64,000 nt of DNA from Anaerolineae bacterium (GCA_023382535.1 JAHDWA010000043.1:1-64000), one strand, 5' to 3'; counted from the first letter of the stretch, positions 27,175-36,203 are shown. A program made the numbers and translations. The notes: generated by a model not told the origin, from the sequence alone.

Positions 27175-27903
27175 ATGACAAAGTCTGCTGGCTTTTACGA
27201 TTTGCGCCAGGCTTTTGGCGAACCGGGCTGCGCCTTGTGCCGCTTGCTGGCCCAGACCGCCGATAGCTACATTGACGGCATGCTCTGGGAATTGGTCAAC
27301 GACCCGGAACTGCGCCAGGAATTGAACCAGACCCGCGGCTACTGCCGCGAGCATGCCTGGCTGCTGGTGCGCCATGGGGCCTCGCTGGGTGCGGCGATTA
27401 TGATGAAAGATATTATTGATACACTCGTTCGGGTGGCCAGCACCGGGCCATCCGAGTCGCCCTCTTCTTTTTCGTTCCGCCAAATGTGGCAAAGTTTCAA
27501 CTCGACCCAACCCGGCGCTGCCGCCCAATTGGCCGCCGATTTCGCGCCCCAGGCGCCCTGCCCCGTTTGTGTCAAAGTTCAAACCAGCGAAGATTACTAC
27601 GTGGCGGCGCTGCGCCAGCACCTGATCGGCCCCGACAACCTGGCCCCCGCCTATCAAGCCTCGGCGGGCCTGTGCCTGCCCCATTTTCGGCGGGTCCTGG
27701 CTCAAATAACCGACCGGGAAACATTGACTGTCCTGGTTGAAGCTCAAAAAGCGGTCTGGCAGCGCCTCAGCGCCGAGTTGAGCGAATTTATCCGCAAAAA
27801 GGATCATCGCTTTCAGCATGAAAGCTATGGCCCCGAGGGCGACTCCTGGCTGCGGGCAATTGAGGCCGTAGTCGGGACGCCGCCAAAGGGCAAGGGACGA
27901 TGA
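27175..27903 (+). CDS. DUF6062 family protein, Cys-rich
   Basis: Cytoplasmic helical protein of 242 residues. Four cysteine sites are spaced in a two-fold pattern: GCALCRLL, GYCREHAW, CPVCVKV and GLCLPHFRR. This suggests two pseudo-symmetric C-x2-C + C-x2-H metal sites. Function unknown in the family as far as I know. Confidence 0.75.
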   Translation: MTKSAGFYDLRQAFGEPGCALCRLLAQTADSYIDGMLWELVNDPELRQELNQTRGYCREHAWLLVRHGASLGAAIMMKDIIDTLVRVASTGPSESPSSFSFRQMWQSFNSTQPGAAAQLAADFAPQAPCPVCVKVQTSEDYYVAALRQHLIGPDNLAPAYQASAGLCLPHFRRVLAQITDRETLTVLVEAQKAVWQRLSAELSEFIRKKDHRFQHESYGPEGDSWLRAIEAVVGTPPKGKGR

Positions 27904-27985
27904 ATAATTACTGGTCCTTATTGAGCCATTGCTTGGACAAAACACTACAGTTTCGCCTCTTCATTAATCTTTCATTAAAAATGAC

Positions 27986-28014
27986 TTGGCATTTTTTTAA
28001 TTCTGCCTTATACT
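27986..28014 (+). promoter_or_regulatory. Promoter of the kinase-STAND-TPR operon
   Basis: TTGGCA (27986-27991), 17-nt spacer containing a T7 run, TATACT (28009-28014). The start codon is at 28111, giving a leader of about 90 nt. Confidence 0.7.
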
Positions 28015-28110
28015 AAAAGTGGGGTTCTAAGGCGAGGGGGTCACATCTAAAGTAGGGGAGCATACTCTTTAGCTGGTGGCAAAACTTGGCCCGGCAACCG
28101 GAGCGAAGCT

Positions 28111-30498
28111 ATGCCTACTGAAACTGTAGCTGACAGTCTACTGGGCCAACAACTGGATGAATACCGCCTTGATACTTTATTGGGGCAGGGCGGTATGGCT
28201 TGCGTGTACCGCGCTACCGATGTTCGGCTCAATCGCCTCGCGGCTGTCAAAGTAATTAATCCCCTGTTCCGTGCCGATGCCGACTATGCCACTCGTTTTG
28301 AGCGCGAAGGCCGGGCTATCGCTCAATTAAAACATCCCCATATTGTCAGCATCTATCGCTCGGGTCAGGCCAACGGTCTGCTCTATCTGGCTATGGAGTA
28401 TATCGAAGGCACTGATTTGGCGGCTGTACTGGCCGCTTACCGGGCACGACAAGAGCTTATCCCGTGGCTACAGGCCAGCCATATCATTCATCACCTCTGC
28501 CTGGCCCTGGATTATACGCACCACCACGGTGTTATTCATCGTGATATTAAGCCCTCTAATGTAATACTGGATAAACAGGGCAATGCGATTTTGACTGATT
28601 TTGGCCTGGCGCTTTTGACGGCAGTGGGAACCAGGGGTGAGATTTTTGGCTCACCCCACTATCTGGCCCCGGAGCAGGCCATCTCGTCTGCCAAGGCCAT
28701 ACCGCAAAGTGATCTTTACGCCGTTGGAGTCATTCTATATGAGATGGTAACGGGTCAAGTTCCCTTCGACGCTCCCCATCCCCACGATGTCGCCTTAATG
28801 CATCTGACCGAGCCTCCGCCCCTACCCTGCCAACTGAATCCTGACCTTAACCCTAAAATTGAAGCCGTTATTCTCAAAGCGCTGGCTAAAGAACCCGAAG
28901 CACGTTACCCCAGCGGAGCAGCCCTGGTTGAAGCCCTGGCCCAGGCCGGGGTGGAAGCAGCGGTGAAGGCAGTCATTTCTTTACCCTCTCCAGACGCGCT
29001 TGTTCCGCTCTCAGCGCCCATGACAGAGGAGGCCAGGCCGAACCTGTCACCCCTACCAGGAGTAGGAAGGGTAGCGGATCAGCCAGGTGAAAGAGGCAAA
29101 CCGATGACCAAGCGTTACTACTTAAAAAATATCCGCGACTTGTTCACAGAAGGATTCGGTGAGGAAGAATTACGTCGCCTCTGTTACGATGAACCTGACT
29201 TCCGGCCGGTCTATCATCAATTGGCCGAGAGTAACAGCAAAGCTGAAATTATTGACCGTCTGCTGGAATATGCCGAGCAAACCTTGCAGCTTGATAAATT
29301 ATTGACCCTGGCCGGCCAACGCAACCCGGCTCGATATGCCAAACACCAACCCTATTATGAATTGGTCGTTATCGGCCGGGATGACTTGATCGGCCGTACC
29401 CTCCGCGACAAGTATTATATTATCGAACAGTTGGGCCAGGGCGGGATGGCCGAGGTCTACAAAGCCACGCAGTTGAGCCTGTCGCGTTTTGTTGCCATCA
29501 AAGTAATCCATAACCATCTCATTGAGAATGAGGACTTTGTCGAGCGCTTCGAGCGAGAGGCAATGGCGGTTGCCAGTTTGCACCACTCCAACATTGTGCA
29601 GGTTTTTGACTTCGACCGGGACGAGGACATCCATTACATGGTAATGGAGTTTGTCGCCGGTCCTACCCTCGAGGCAGAATTGAAGCAGTGCCGGAAGGCC
29701 AATCAGCTATTTTCTCTGGCTGAAACAATCACCATCTTCAGAGCATTGGCCAGCGCCCTCGACTACGCCCACGGGAAGGGAGTCGTCCACCGGGATGTAA
29801 AACCGGGTAATATTATGTTTACGGCCAACCGGCGGGTCGTTCTAACCGATTTTGGCATTGCTCGCCTCATGAGCGTCCCCGGTCATACCGTGACCAATGC
29901 GATTGTCGGCACGCCGGCTTATATGTCGCCGGAACAAGCCCAGGGCAAACCAGTAGATGAACGCAGCGACATCTACGCCCTGGGGGTAGTTCTTTACGAG
30001 ATGGTGACCGGACGTATCCCTTTTGGCGGCGATACCCCTCTGGCTATCATTTTACAACACCTTAACACGCCGGTACCCTCCCCGGCGAGTTTCAATCCCC
30101 AATTACCAGCGGCAGTTGAGCAGGTCATTATCAGGGCGATGAGCAAAGAGCCGGCCGCCCGTTATCCGGCAGCGGGTGAGATGGCCCAGGCCTTAGAGCA
30201 GGCAGAAGTAGAATCAGGTAGGACGGTGATTAATATTCCTGCCACTTTCCCGGTGGACTCCTCCCTCACTCCGTCACAAATCCGGCGACTGGAACGGCAG
30301 AAGCAGGATTTAGAAGCGAACCTGGAAATTCTGACTCAAAAAATCAGCGGCCTGGGCCGCGACCTGGCGGCGGAAACTCGCAGCGACGAACGGTTGCGTT
30401 TGCAGACAGTTATCAAAAACGACGAACGGTTGCGAGATGAAATAGAAGCCAGCTTGGATCAAATCGAGCTTAAACTGAGGAAAGGAAAATCTGTATGA
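28111..30498 (+). CDS. Double Ser/Thr kinase with central effector-associated-like domain
   Basis: Protein of 795 residues with two complete Hanks-type kinase domains. Kinase 1 (about 17-280): glycine loop GQGGMACVY, Lys47, HRDIKPSN with Asp145, DFG 163-165. Kinase 2 (about 435-700): GQGGMAEVY, Lys464, HRDVKPGN, DFG 580-582. Both look catalytically intact. Between them (about 335-410) is a small helical domain (IRDLFTEGFGEEELRRLCYD, then AEIIDRLLEYAEQ) like the effector-associated domains of bacterial conflict systems. A charged coiled coil forms the C-terminus (735-795). No membrane helix, so it is cytosolic, unlike PknB. It overlaps the next gene by ATGA. Confidence 0.9.
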   Translation: MPTETVADSLLGQQLDEYRLDTLLGQGGMACVYRATDVRLNRLAAVKVINPLFRADADYATRFEREGRAIAQLKHPHIVSIYRSGQANGLLYLAMEYIEGTDLAAVLAAYRARQELIPWLQASHIIHHLCLALDYTHHHGVIHRDIKPSNVILDKQGNAILTDFGLALLTAVGTRGEIFGSPHYLAPEQAISSAKAIPQSDLYAVGVILYEMVTGQVPFDAPHPHDVALMHLTEPPPLPCQLNPDLNPKIEAVILKALAKEPEARYPSGAALVEALAQAGVEAAVKAVISLPSPDALVPLSAPMTEEARPNLSPLPGVGRVADQPGERGKPMTKRYYLKNIRDLFTEGFGEEELRRLCYDEPDFRPVYHQLAESNSKAEIIDRLLEYAEQTLQLDKLLTLAGQRNPARYAKHQPYYELVVIGRDDLIGRTLRDKYYIIEQLGQGGMAEVYKATQLSLSRFVAIKVIHNHLIENEDFVERFEREAMAVASLHHSNIVQVFDFDRDEDIHYMVMEFVAGPTLEAELKQCRKANQLFSLAETITIFRALASALDYAHGKGVVHRDVKPGNIMFTANRRVVLTDFGIARLMSVPGHTVTNAIVGTPAYMSPEQAQGKPVDERSDIYALGVVLYEMVTGRIPFGGDTPLAIILQHLNTPVPSPASFNPQLPAAVEQVIIRAMSKEPAARYPAAGEMAQALEQAEVESGRTVINIPATFPVDSSLTPSQIRRLERQKQDLEANLEILTQKISGLGRDLAAETRSDERLRLQTVIKNDERLRDEIEASLDQIELKLRKGKSV

Positions 30499-32369
30499 AT
30501 CCCATCAGACGAGCCCGTATACAGACAGCTGAACTCCAGCAATACTGGGATCTTTTGAGTGAGAGACTTGGCCACATGCGCCAGGAATTGGTCATTGAAA
30601 CTCGTGGTGAGGAAAAGCAGCGCTTGCGCCGGTCAATTGGTGAGATTCAGACTGAGCTGGAGCAGGTTGGGAATGATTTGAGCCGGTGGGAAAAGGAACT
30701 TGAAAAACTGATCAACGAGGAGCGTATCCGGGTCAGTGGGCAGCCGCAAAAAGTGGTCTACATTTCCTCAACCTACCAGGACCTCCCGGAGTATCGCCGG
30801 CAGGTTTACGACGTCTTAAGCGCCAAGAGCTACCATGTCGTCCCGGAGGCCAGCGAAGCGGCAGCCGATACTCGCTCGCTGACCCAACGCCTGGCCGACG
30901 TGGCCGCCTGCCACGTTTACATCGGGATCATAGCCTGGCGCTACGGCTACATTCCCCCCGACCAAAACCAGTCTATCATCGAAATGGAGTACCGGCAGGC
31001 GCTCCAGGCCGGCCGGCCTTGTTTTATGTTCTTATTGCACGAGGAAGCGCCCTGGCTGCGCAGCAGGATCGAACGAGGTCCCGGCGCGGAGCGGCTCGAA
31101 GCCCTGCGGGCCGAACTGGTCGCCCTGCCCGGCGTACAGTTCTTTAAAAGCCCGGAAGAACTGGCCGAGGGTGTTGACGCCGCCGTTGAGCAATGGGCGC
31201 AAACGCGATTGGAAGATGATGTGCGGTCGCTGCGGGAAAAGCGGGCCGAGGCCGACGAGCGGCAGCGCCAACTGCGTGAGCGGCAGCGCGTTGTGAACCT
31301 GCCCCCCTCCGACACGTACACCTTTAAAAATCGTATCCGCGAGCAGCAGGCTTTCCAGGATCATCTGGCGACCAACAATGTCCGCCTGGTCAGCCTGATT
31401 GGGCGGGGGGGCATGGGCAAAACGGCCCTGGCCAGCCGGGTGCTGGGCGAACTGGAACGGGGCCAACTGCCGGTTCCCGACGAGTCAAAAGAGTTAGCCA
31501 TTGACGGCATTATTTACCTCAGCGCTCGCAGCACAGGTCTTAGTCTGGAACGGATCTACAGCGATGTCGGAGTCATGCTTGGTGAGCCGGTGGCCGGCGC
31601 CCTAGCCGCCCGCTGGGCTAACCCCATGTTGCCCCTGCCGGCCAAAGTGCAATACCTGCTGCAAACGATACGGAACGGCGTCTACCTGATGCTGCTGGAC
31701 AACCTGGAAGACAAGCTGGACGACGATGGGACCATTACCGACGAAGGGTTGCGCCTGTTCATCGAAGCTTGTTTGACGCAACCGACCGGGGTGCGGCTGA
31801 TTGTCACCTCGCGGGAGGTCATTAAGCTGTCCCCGACGACCCGGCCCGGCGTTCGCCAGATTTTTCTGCGCGACGGCCTGCCCGAAGAGGAGGCCATCGC
31901 CCTCTTACGCGAATTGGACCCGCAAGGCCAACTGGGCCTGCAAGACGCGCCGGACACCGACCTGCGCCGCGCCGCCCAGATCGCCATGGGTATTCCCCGC
32001 GCCCTGGAACTCCTAACCAGCATCCTGGAGGATCCGACCATGAGCCTGCCGCGCTTGCTAGCCGCCCGTTCAACCGAAACAGAGATGGTCGAGCAGTGGG
32101 TGGCCGAGGGTTACCGCCACTTGAGCCAGGAGGAGCAGCAGGTCATGGAAGCCCTGGCCGTTTTTAACCGGCCGGTCAGCGAGACGGCCATCGCCTACCT
32201 GCTGCACCCCTGGTCGCCCGGCCTCAATGTCCAGGCCTGCCTGCGCCGGCTGGCCAACAAAAATTTTGTCAGCGCCAACCGCGTCACCGGCCAATATAGC
32301 CTGCACCCCCTCGACCGTGAGTACGCTTATCGCCAAATCCCCGACCGGCCGAATGGGGCACAACCATAA
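30495..32369 (+). CDS. DUF4062-STAND (NB-ARC) ATPase
   Basis: Protein of 624 residues. A helical hairpin (10-75) is followed by a DUF4062/TIR-like domain (about 85-185: VVYISSTYQDLPEYRRQVYDVL, IGIIAWRYGYIPP) and a charged linker. A STAND NTPase follows from about 280, with Walker A GRGGMGKT (303-310), Walker B-like LMLLDNLED and sensor IVTSRE, then a winged-helix region. STAND ATPases are signal-triggered oligomerising switches and DUF4062 is a presumed effector or sensing module. There are no own C-terminal repeats; the next gene supplies TPRs. Its ATG overlaps the kinase stop codon, implying coupled translation. Confidence 0.88.
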   Translation: MNPIRRARIQTAELQQYWDLLSERLGHMRQELVIETRGEEKQRLRRSIGEIQTELEQVGNDLSRWEKELEKLINEERIRVSGQPQKVVYISSTYQDLPEYRRQVYDVLSAKSYHVVPEASEAAADTRSLTQRLADVAACHVYIGIIAWRYGYIPPDQNQSIIEMEYRQALQAGRPCFMFLLHEEAPWLRSRIERGPGAERLEALRAELVALPGVQFFKSPEELAEGVDAAVEQWAQTRLEDDVRSLREKRAEADERQRQLRERQRVVNLPPSDTYTFKNRIREQQAFQDHLATNNVRLVSLIGRGGMGKTALASRVLGELERGQLPVPDESKELAIDGIIYLSARSTGLSLERIYSDVGVMLGEPVAGALAARWANPMLPLPAKVQYLLQTIRNGVYLMLLDNLEDKLDDDGTITDEGLRLFIEACLTQPTGVRLIVTSREVIKLSPTTRPGVRQIFLRDGLPEEEAIALLRELDPQGQLGLQDAPDTDLRRAAQIAMGIPRALELLTSILEDPTMSLPRLLAARSTETEMVEQWVAEGYRHLSQEEQQVMEALAVFNRPVSETAIAYLLHPWSPGLNVQACLRRLANKNFVSANRVTGQYSLHPLDREYAYRQIPDRPNGAQP

Positions 32370-32403
32370 AAGTGTTATAGATATCAGAAAGGAGACAAGA
32401 ACG

Positions 32404-33717
32404 GTGAGCACCGATCAAGGCCAACAGCCAAAACCTACCCGGCAAGAGTTGGAACGACAAGCTGCCGCTTTCTACGCTGACATGCGTAAACCTGACAGTG
32501 AGTGGAAATCCATAATAGACCTAGCCCCTCAGCTAGCCGAATTTGACCACCTCGTTCATGCTGGGAATCCCACAGATTATGAGAACGCCTACCAAGTACT
32601 GGAGTCGATTGGCGACCGCTTGCTTTTGTGGGGCTATGGAGCCCGTCTGGCCGAACTGAGGAAAAAACTGGTAAATAACCTAAAAGACCTTGATGAAATA
32701 GTCAATCGAGGGAATCTGGGCCGCGCCTATCTCATCATAGGGAAAATTCTACAGGATAAAGGTACGGATGACGAAGGAGCTGTCAAGTGTTTCGAGAGGG
32801 CCTTTGAGGACGCTCAAAATTTCGCCATCATGAGTAGCGACAATCCTGATGAGGTGAAAGATGCTCTTGACAAGCCAGGCAGCCAGCCTGGCCGGCTGCG
32901 CGATATCTATCTTAAAAATTCCGTTCACGTAAAAGAGGCCATAAAAAATGTGGGTATCTGGTCTGGCCGTCTGAGCGAAGCCTACGGCTTTATAAGACGG
33001 CTTGATGACTGCCTCCGATTTCTCAAAAAAGCTCTATACATTGCCGATGAGATAAACGACACCCAGCATAAAGGTATCTGGATGGGAGGCTTGGGTTGGA
33101 CCTATAGCTATCAGGGGGAGCGTGAGGAGGAAGATAATCAGAATTTTGAAAAAGCTAATGAATATTATGAGAATGCCATTAAGAATTATGAGGGCGCTAT
33201 CGAAATTGCTGAGGCTGCGCACAATGATGTTGAAAAAGGGCGAAACATCGGCGGATTAGGGCGCGTTTGTTACTGCCGGAAGCAGTATGAGCAGGCTATC
33301 CAGCATTACCTAAACGCCTTGGAGATCGTCCGTGAAAAAGATCGTTGGTATGAAGCAGTTGTCTCCGGTAATTTGGCCAGCGCCTACCTCAAAGTGAAAC
33401 AGTTTGAGCAGGCTCTCGCCTTCTGCCAAGAAGCTCAGAAAATTGCGCTTGAGATCGGTGATAACAAAGGGGCATCAATTCAATCCGGTCGTCTGGGCCA
33501 GATCTATGAAGCATGGGGGGAAGAGCAGGAAGCCCAAGGGCAAATTGAGCAGGCCCAAAAGTATTTTGAACTGTCCATCGAGAATTACAATCAGGCCAAA
33601 GATGCTCTTTCTGATTTCCGGGATAAACAAAGGCTGAATATTTTACAAGCGCGCCTGGATACAGCCGCTGAAAGAGTAAAATCCTTAAGTGAAAAAACTG
33701 GAGGTTCCACTTCTTGA
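32404..33717 (+). CDS. TPR-repeat protein of the kinase-STAND operon
   Basis: Soluble protein of 437 residues starting at GTG 32404, with AAGGAG 9 nt upstream; it lies 34 nt after the STAND gene. At least five TPR-like units occupy the C-terminal two thirds, with the canonical pattern in VCYCRKQYEQAIQHYLNALEIV and LASAYLKVKQFEQALAFCQEA. The N-terminus is a charged helical region. STAND proteins usually carry such sensor repeats on the same chain; here they are encoded separately, so this may be the recognition subunit. A 13-bp hairpin follows. Confidence 0.85.
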   Translation: MSTDQGQQPKPTRQELERQAAAFYADMRKPDSEWKSIIDLAPQLAEFDHLVHAGNPTDYENAYQVLESIGDRLLLWGYGARLAELRKKLVNNLKDLDEIVNRGNLGRAYLIIGKILQDKGTDDEGAVKCFERAFEDAQNFAIMSSDNPDEVKDALDKPGSQPGRLRDIYLKNSVHVKEAIKNVGIWSGRLSEAYGFIRRLDDCLRFLKKALYIADEINDTQHKGIWMGGLGWTYSYQGEREEEDNQNFEKANEYYENAIKNYEGAIEIAEAAHNDVEKGRNIGGLGRVCYCRKQYEQAIQHYLNALEIVREKDRWYEAVVSGNLASAYLKVKQFEQALAFCQEAQKIALEIGDNKGASIQSGRLGQIYEAWGEEQEAQGQIEQAQKYFELSIENYNQAKDALSDFRDKQRLNILQARLDTAAERVKSLSEKTGGSTS

Positions 33718-33732
33718 AGAATGTAAATTGGT

Positions 33733-33760
33733 GGGCTGCTTAAAAACTTTTAAGCAGCCC
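33733..33760 (+). terminator. Hairpin ending the kinase-STAND-TPR operon
   Basis: GGGCTGCTTAAAA pairs with TTTTAAGCAGCCC around a two-base loop: 13 bp perfect. There is no U tract after it, so it may work as a stabiliser as much as a terminator. Confidence 0.65.
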
Positions 33761-33783
33761 GCCTCGCCTCCTCGTCCCACTTT

Positions 33784-34896
33784 ATGACCTATCTCAATAC
33801 CATCCACCATCAAACTGAATGGGATCAAGCCCTGACCTCCCTCCCCGGTGCACACGTCCTGCAAAGCTGGGAGTGGGGCGAGTTCAAGAGCCGCTGGGGC
33901 TGGTCGGCGCAGCGCTTGCTGTGGGTCGAATCTAACCCGGCCTCCGAGGTTTTCAAAACCTCGGAGGTCTCCCCGGTCGCTGCCGCCCAAATTCTGCGGC
34001 GGCCGATTTCGCGCACACCCTGGAGTTTTCTGTATGTGACCAAAGGTCCGGCCCTGAACTATGCCGATGCCTCCCTGGCTCATCAGGTTCTGGCCGGGTT
34101 GGAAAGTTACGCCCGCCAAAACCGGGCACTCTTTATCAAAATTGACCCCGATGTCCCCCGCCATTACGGCGAGCCGCAGCCAGACCAGCCGCTTGAACCG
34201 CCCGGCCGGGTCATGCTCGATTTGTTGGCGCGGCGCGGCTGGCGCTTCTCCCCGGAGCAAATCCAATTCCGCAATACGGTCGTCATTGACCTTGCCCCTG
34301 AGCCGGAGGCGCTGCTCGAGGCGATGAAAAGCAAGTGGCGCTACAACATTCGCCTGGCCGAGCGCAAAGGGGTGATGGTTCGCTCCGGCGGCGAGGCTGA
34401 CATTGCCCCTTTTTACCGCATGTACGCTGAAACCGCCGCCCGCGATGATTTTCTTATTCGCCCCGCCGCCTATTACCACGATGTCTGGCAGCAATTTCTG
34501 CAAACAGGGCAGGCGGAGATGCTGCTGGCCTCGGTCGAGGGGGAGATCGTCGCCGGATTGATCCTGTTTTTCTTTGACCGCACCGCCTGGTATATGTACG
34601 GAGCCTCCACCGGCCAGCGCCGCGAGGCCATGCCGAATCACCTGCTGCAATGGGCCGCCATCCGCCGGGCCAGAGAACGGGGCTGCCTCAGCTATGATAT
34701 GTGGGGCGCGCCGGATGTTTTCAACGAAACCGACCGGATGAACGGCGTCTATCGTTTCAAAAGTGGTTTTGGCGGCCAGGTGATGCAGGGCCTCGGTGCG
34801 TTTGATTATCCCGTTAACCGGGCTTTGTACTGGGCCTTCAGCGCGGCCCTGCCCCGGCTGCGCGGTTGGATGAGACGAGGAGGCGAGGATAGGTGA
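33784..34896 (+). CDS. FemX-like aminoacyltransferase (FemABX family)
   Basis: Protein of 370 residues with the double-GNAT fold of FemABX enzymes, which add amino acids from tRNA to the peptidoglycan side chain. Family signs: AHVLQSWEWGEFKSRWGW, MKSKWRYNIRLAERKGV, ETAARDDFLIRP, AGLILFFFDRTAWYMYGAS, AMPNHLLQWAAIRRARERG and YDMWGAPD. Residues 52-62 (SEVFKTSEVS region) are encoded by a 33-nt palindrome of the genomic repeat family, an 11-codon in-frame insertion before the conserved RTPWSFLYVTKGP. GAGGCGAGG-type short repeats flank the gene on both sides. Confidence 0.88.
   Translation: MTYLNTIHHQTEWDQALTSLPGAHVLQSWEWGEFKSRWGWSAQRLLWVESNPASEVFKTSEVSPVAAAQILRRPISRTPWSFLYVTKGPALNYADASLAHQVLAGLESYARQNRALFIKIDPDVPRHYGEPQPDQPLEPPGRVMLDLLARRGWRFSPEQIQFRNTVVIDLAPEPEALLEAMKSKWRYNIRLAERKGVMVRSGGEADIAPFYRMYAETAARDDFLIRPAAYYHDVWQQFLQTGQAEMLLASVEGEIVAGLILFFFDRTAWYMYGASTGQRREAMPNHLLQWAAIRRARERGCLSYDMWGAPDVFNETDRMNGVYRFKSGFGGQVMQGLGAFDYPVNRALYWAFSAALPRLRGWMRRGGEDR
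33938..33970. repeat. 33-nt palindrome, copy 3, inside the FemX-like gene
   Basis: It reads CGGCC, arm TCCG, core AGGTTTTCAAAACCT, arm CGGA, GGTCT. The core is identical to copy 1, with arms that differ but still pair. Its length of exactly 11 codons keeps the reading frame. Confidence 0.9.
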
Positions 34897-34960
34897 GGCG
34901 AGGAAATGAAAAAGACGAGCCAGCGCCTCCTCGCTTCTTCGCCTCTCATCCTCATAAAAC

Positions 34961-34988
34961 TTGACTCTTGCCCACACCCGTGTAAGAT
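34961..34988 (+). promoter_or_regulatory. Possible promoter for RodZ-like gene
   Basis: TTGACT (34961-34966), 16-nt spacer, TAAGAT (34983-34988). The leader then crosses a stretch of imperfect TCAATAGTTAA / TTGACTATTAAC repeats (35047-35140). Confidence 0.4.
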
Positions 34989-35156
34989 AAAGGCCGCGAT
35001 TTGTTACGGGATGTGTCTTTTTGGAAGGAAGCCCCCGGTAAGAATTGTCAACAGTCAATAGTTAAAGTCAATGATTAACAGGTGGTGAGCTGCCGGTTGA
35101 TTATTGACTATTAACTGCTGACATTGATTATTGACCATTATTCTTGGAGACTCATT

Positions 35157-36095
35157 GTGACCCGATTGGGTGAGCTGCTAAAAGGGGCGCGCGAGGAACA
35201 GGGCCTTACGCTGGAGCAGGTCGAAGAAGCGATTCATATTCGACGCCATGTACTGGAAGCCCTGGAGGGCAATGAGCTTAAAAAGTTTCCCTCCCCGGTG
35301 ATTACGCGCGGCCTGATTCGTAATTACGCCAAATACCTTAATCTTGACCCAATCGAAGCCCTGACCCTGTATGATGGCAACGGGATTGTGCCGGTCAAAG
35401 GGCAGCGCCTGACTCCCAATGGCATCGAGTTTATGAACCTCTCGATGGCTCCCCGGCCCTTCATCAGTTGGGATTTTATTATCGGCATGCTTCTTTTTCT
35501 GGGAGTTATCGGCGGTTTTGGTTACATCACTTATACCACCGTCATCCAGCCCGGCTTGACCCCCACCCCTACCAAAACCCCCAGCGCCGCCGGCCTGGGC
35601 GAAGATGCCGCGCTGCTCTTACCCACCGTCACTCCCCTGCCTACCAGCACCCCCACCCCCCTGCCGCCCACCGACACCCCTACCCCCATTATTTACGGCG
35701 GCGTCACCGTCGAGCTGCAGCTCAAGCAGCCTTCCTGGATCCAAATTCTGGTGGACGATGTCAAAACCTTTGAAGGCATCCTGCAACCGGGCGAAAGCAA
35801 AAATTGGACCGGTCAGCGCCGGGTCGCCATTCGCGCCGGCAATGCCGGGGGAGTGGAAGTTATTGTCAACGGGATCAATCGCGGGGTGATGGGCGGCGAA
35901 GGTCAGGTAGTTGACCAGATTTGGGAGAAGGTGGATGATCCTTCGGCGCTGACCCCCCAACCTGACCCCGCCAACAGCCTCTCGCCGACGGCGACGCCGC
36001 CGGCTCCACCCGGCAGCGAAACCCCGCTTCCCCTGGAGTCGGCTCCGCAAACCCCACCCGCCGAGGGCCAATCTTCAGCCACACCTCAGTCGTAG
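35157..36095 (+). CDS. RodZ-like transmembrane HTH protein
   Basis: Protein of 312 residues. A cytoplasmic XRE/HTH_25 domain (1-75: LGELLKGAREEQGLTLEQVEEAIHI) is followed by one membrane helix near residues 105-128, a Pro/Thr-rich linker, a C-terminal DUF4115 beta domain (VELQLKQPSWIQILVDD through VIVNGINRG) and another Pro-rich tail. RodZ links the cytoskeleton to cell-wall synthesis in rods; no mreB is nearby. GTG start at 35157 with GGAG 8 nt upstream; the longer frame from 35124 lacks a ribosome site and passes through repeats. Confidence 0.87.
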   Translation: MTRLGELLKGAREEQGLTLEQVEEAIHIRRHVLEALEGNELKKFPSPVITRGLIRNYAKYLNLDPIEALTLYDGNGIVPVKGQRLTPNGIEFMNLSMAPRPFISWDFIIGMLLFLGVIGGFGYITYTTVIQPGLTPTPTKTPSAAGLGEDAALLLPTVTPLPTSTPTPLPPTDTPTPIIYGGVTVELQLKQPSWIQILVDDVKTFEGILQPGESKNWTGQRRVAIRAGNAGGVEVIVNGINRGVMGGEGQVVDQIWEKVDDPSALTPQPDPANSLSPTATPPAPPGSETPLPLESAPQTPPAEGQSSATPQS

Positions 36096-36203
36096 TTTCC
36101 TGGGGCAACGGAGTCCAGACCCTGGCTGCGCCGCACCACCGGCGCCAGTTGATAACGCTCTGCCACACTCATTTCTAATCCATTTCCAAAGGTCCTAAAC
36201 GCT

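Noticed and set aside
27076..27945. Open frame of 289 codons antisense to SRPBCC/DUF6062 genes
   Set aside because: No recognisable domain; both plus-strand genes are supported.
33685..35058. Open frame of 457 codons antisense to the FemX-like gene
   Set aside because: Low-complexity shadow of a strongly biased gene; FemX motifs are clear on the plus strand.
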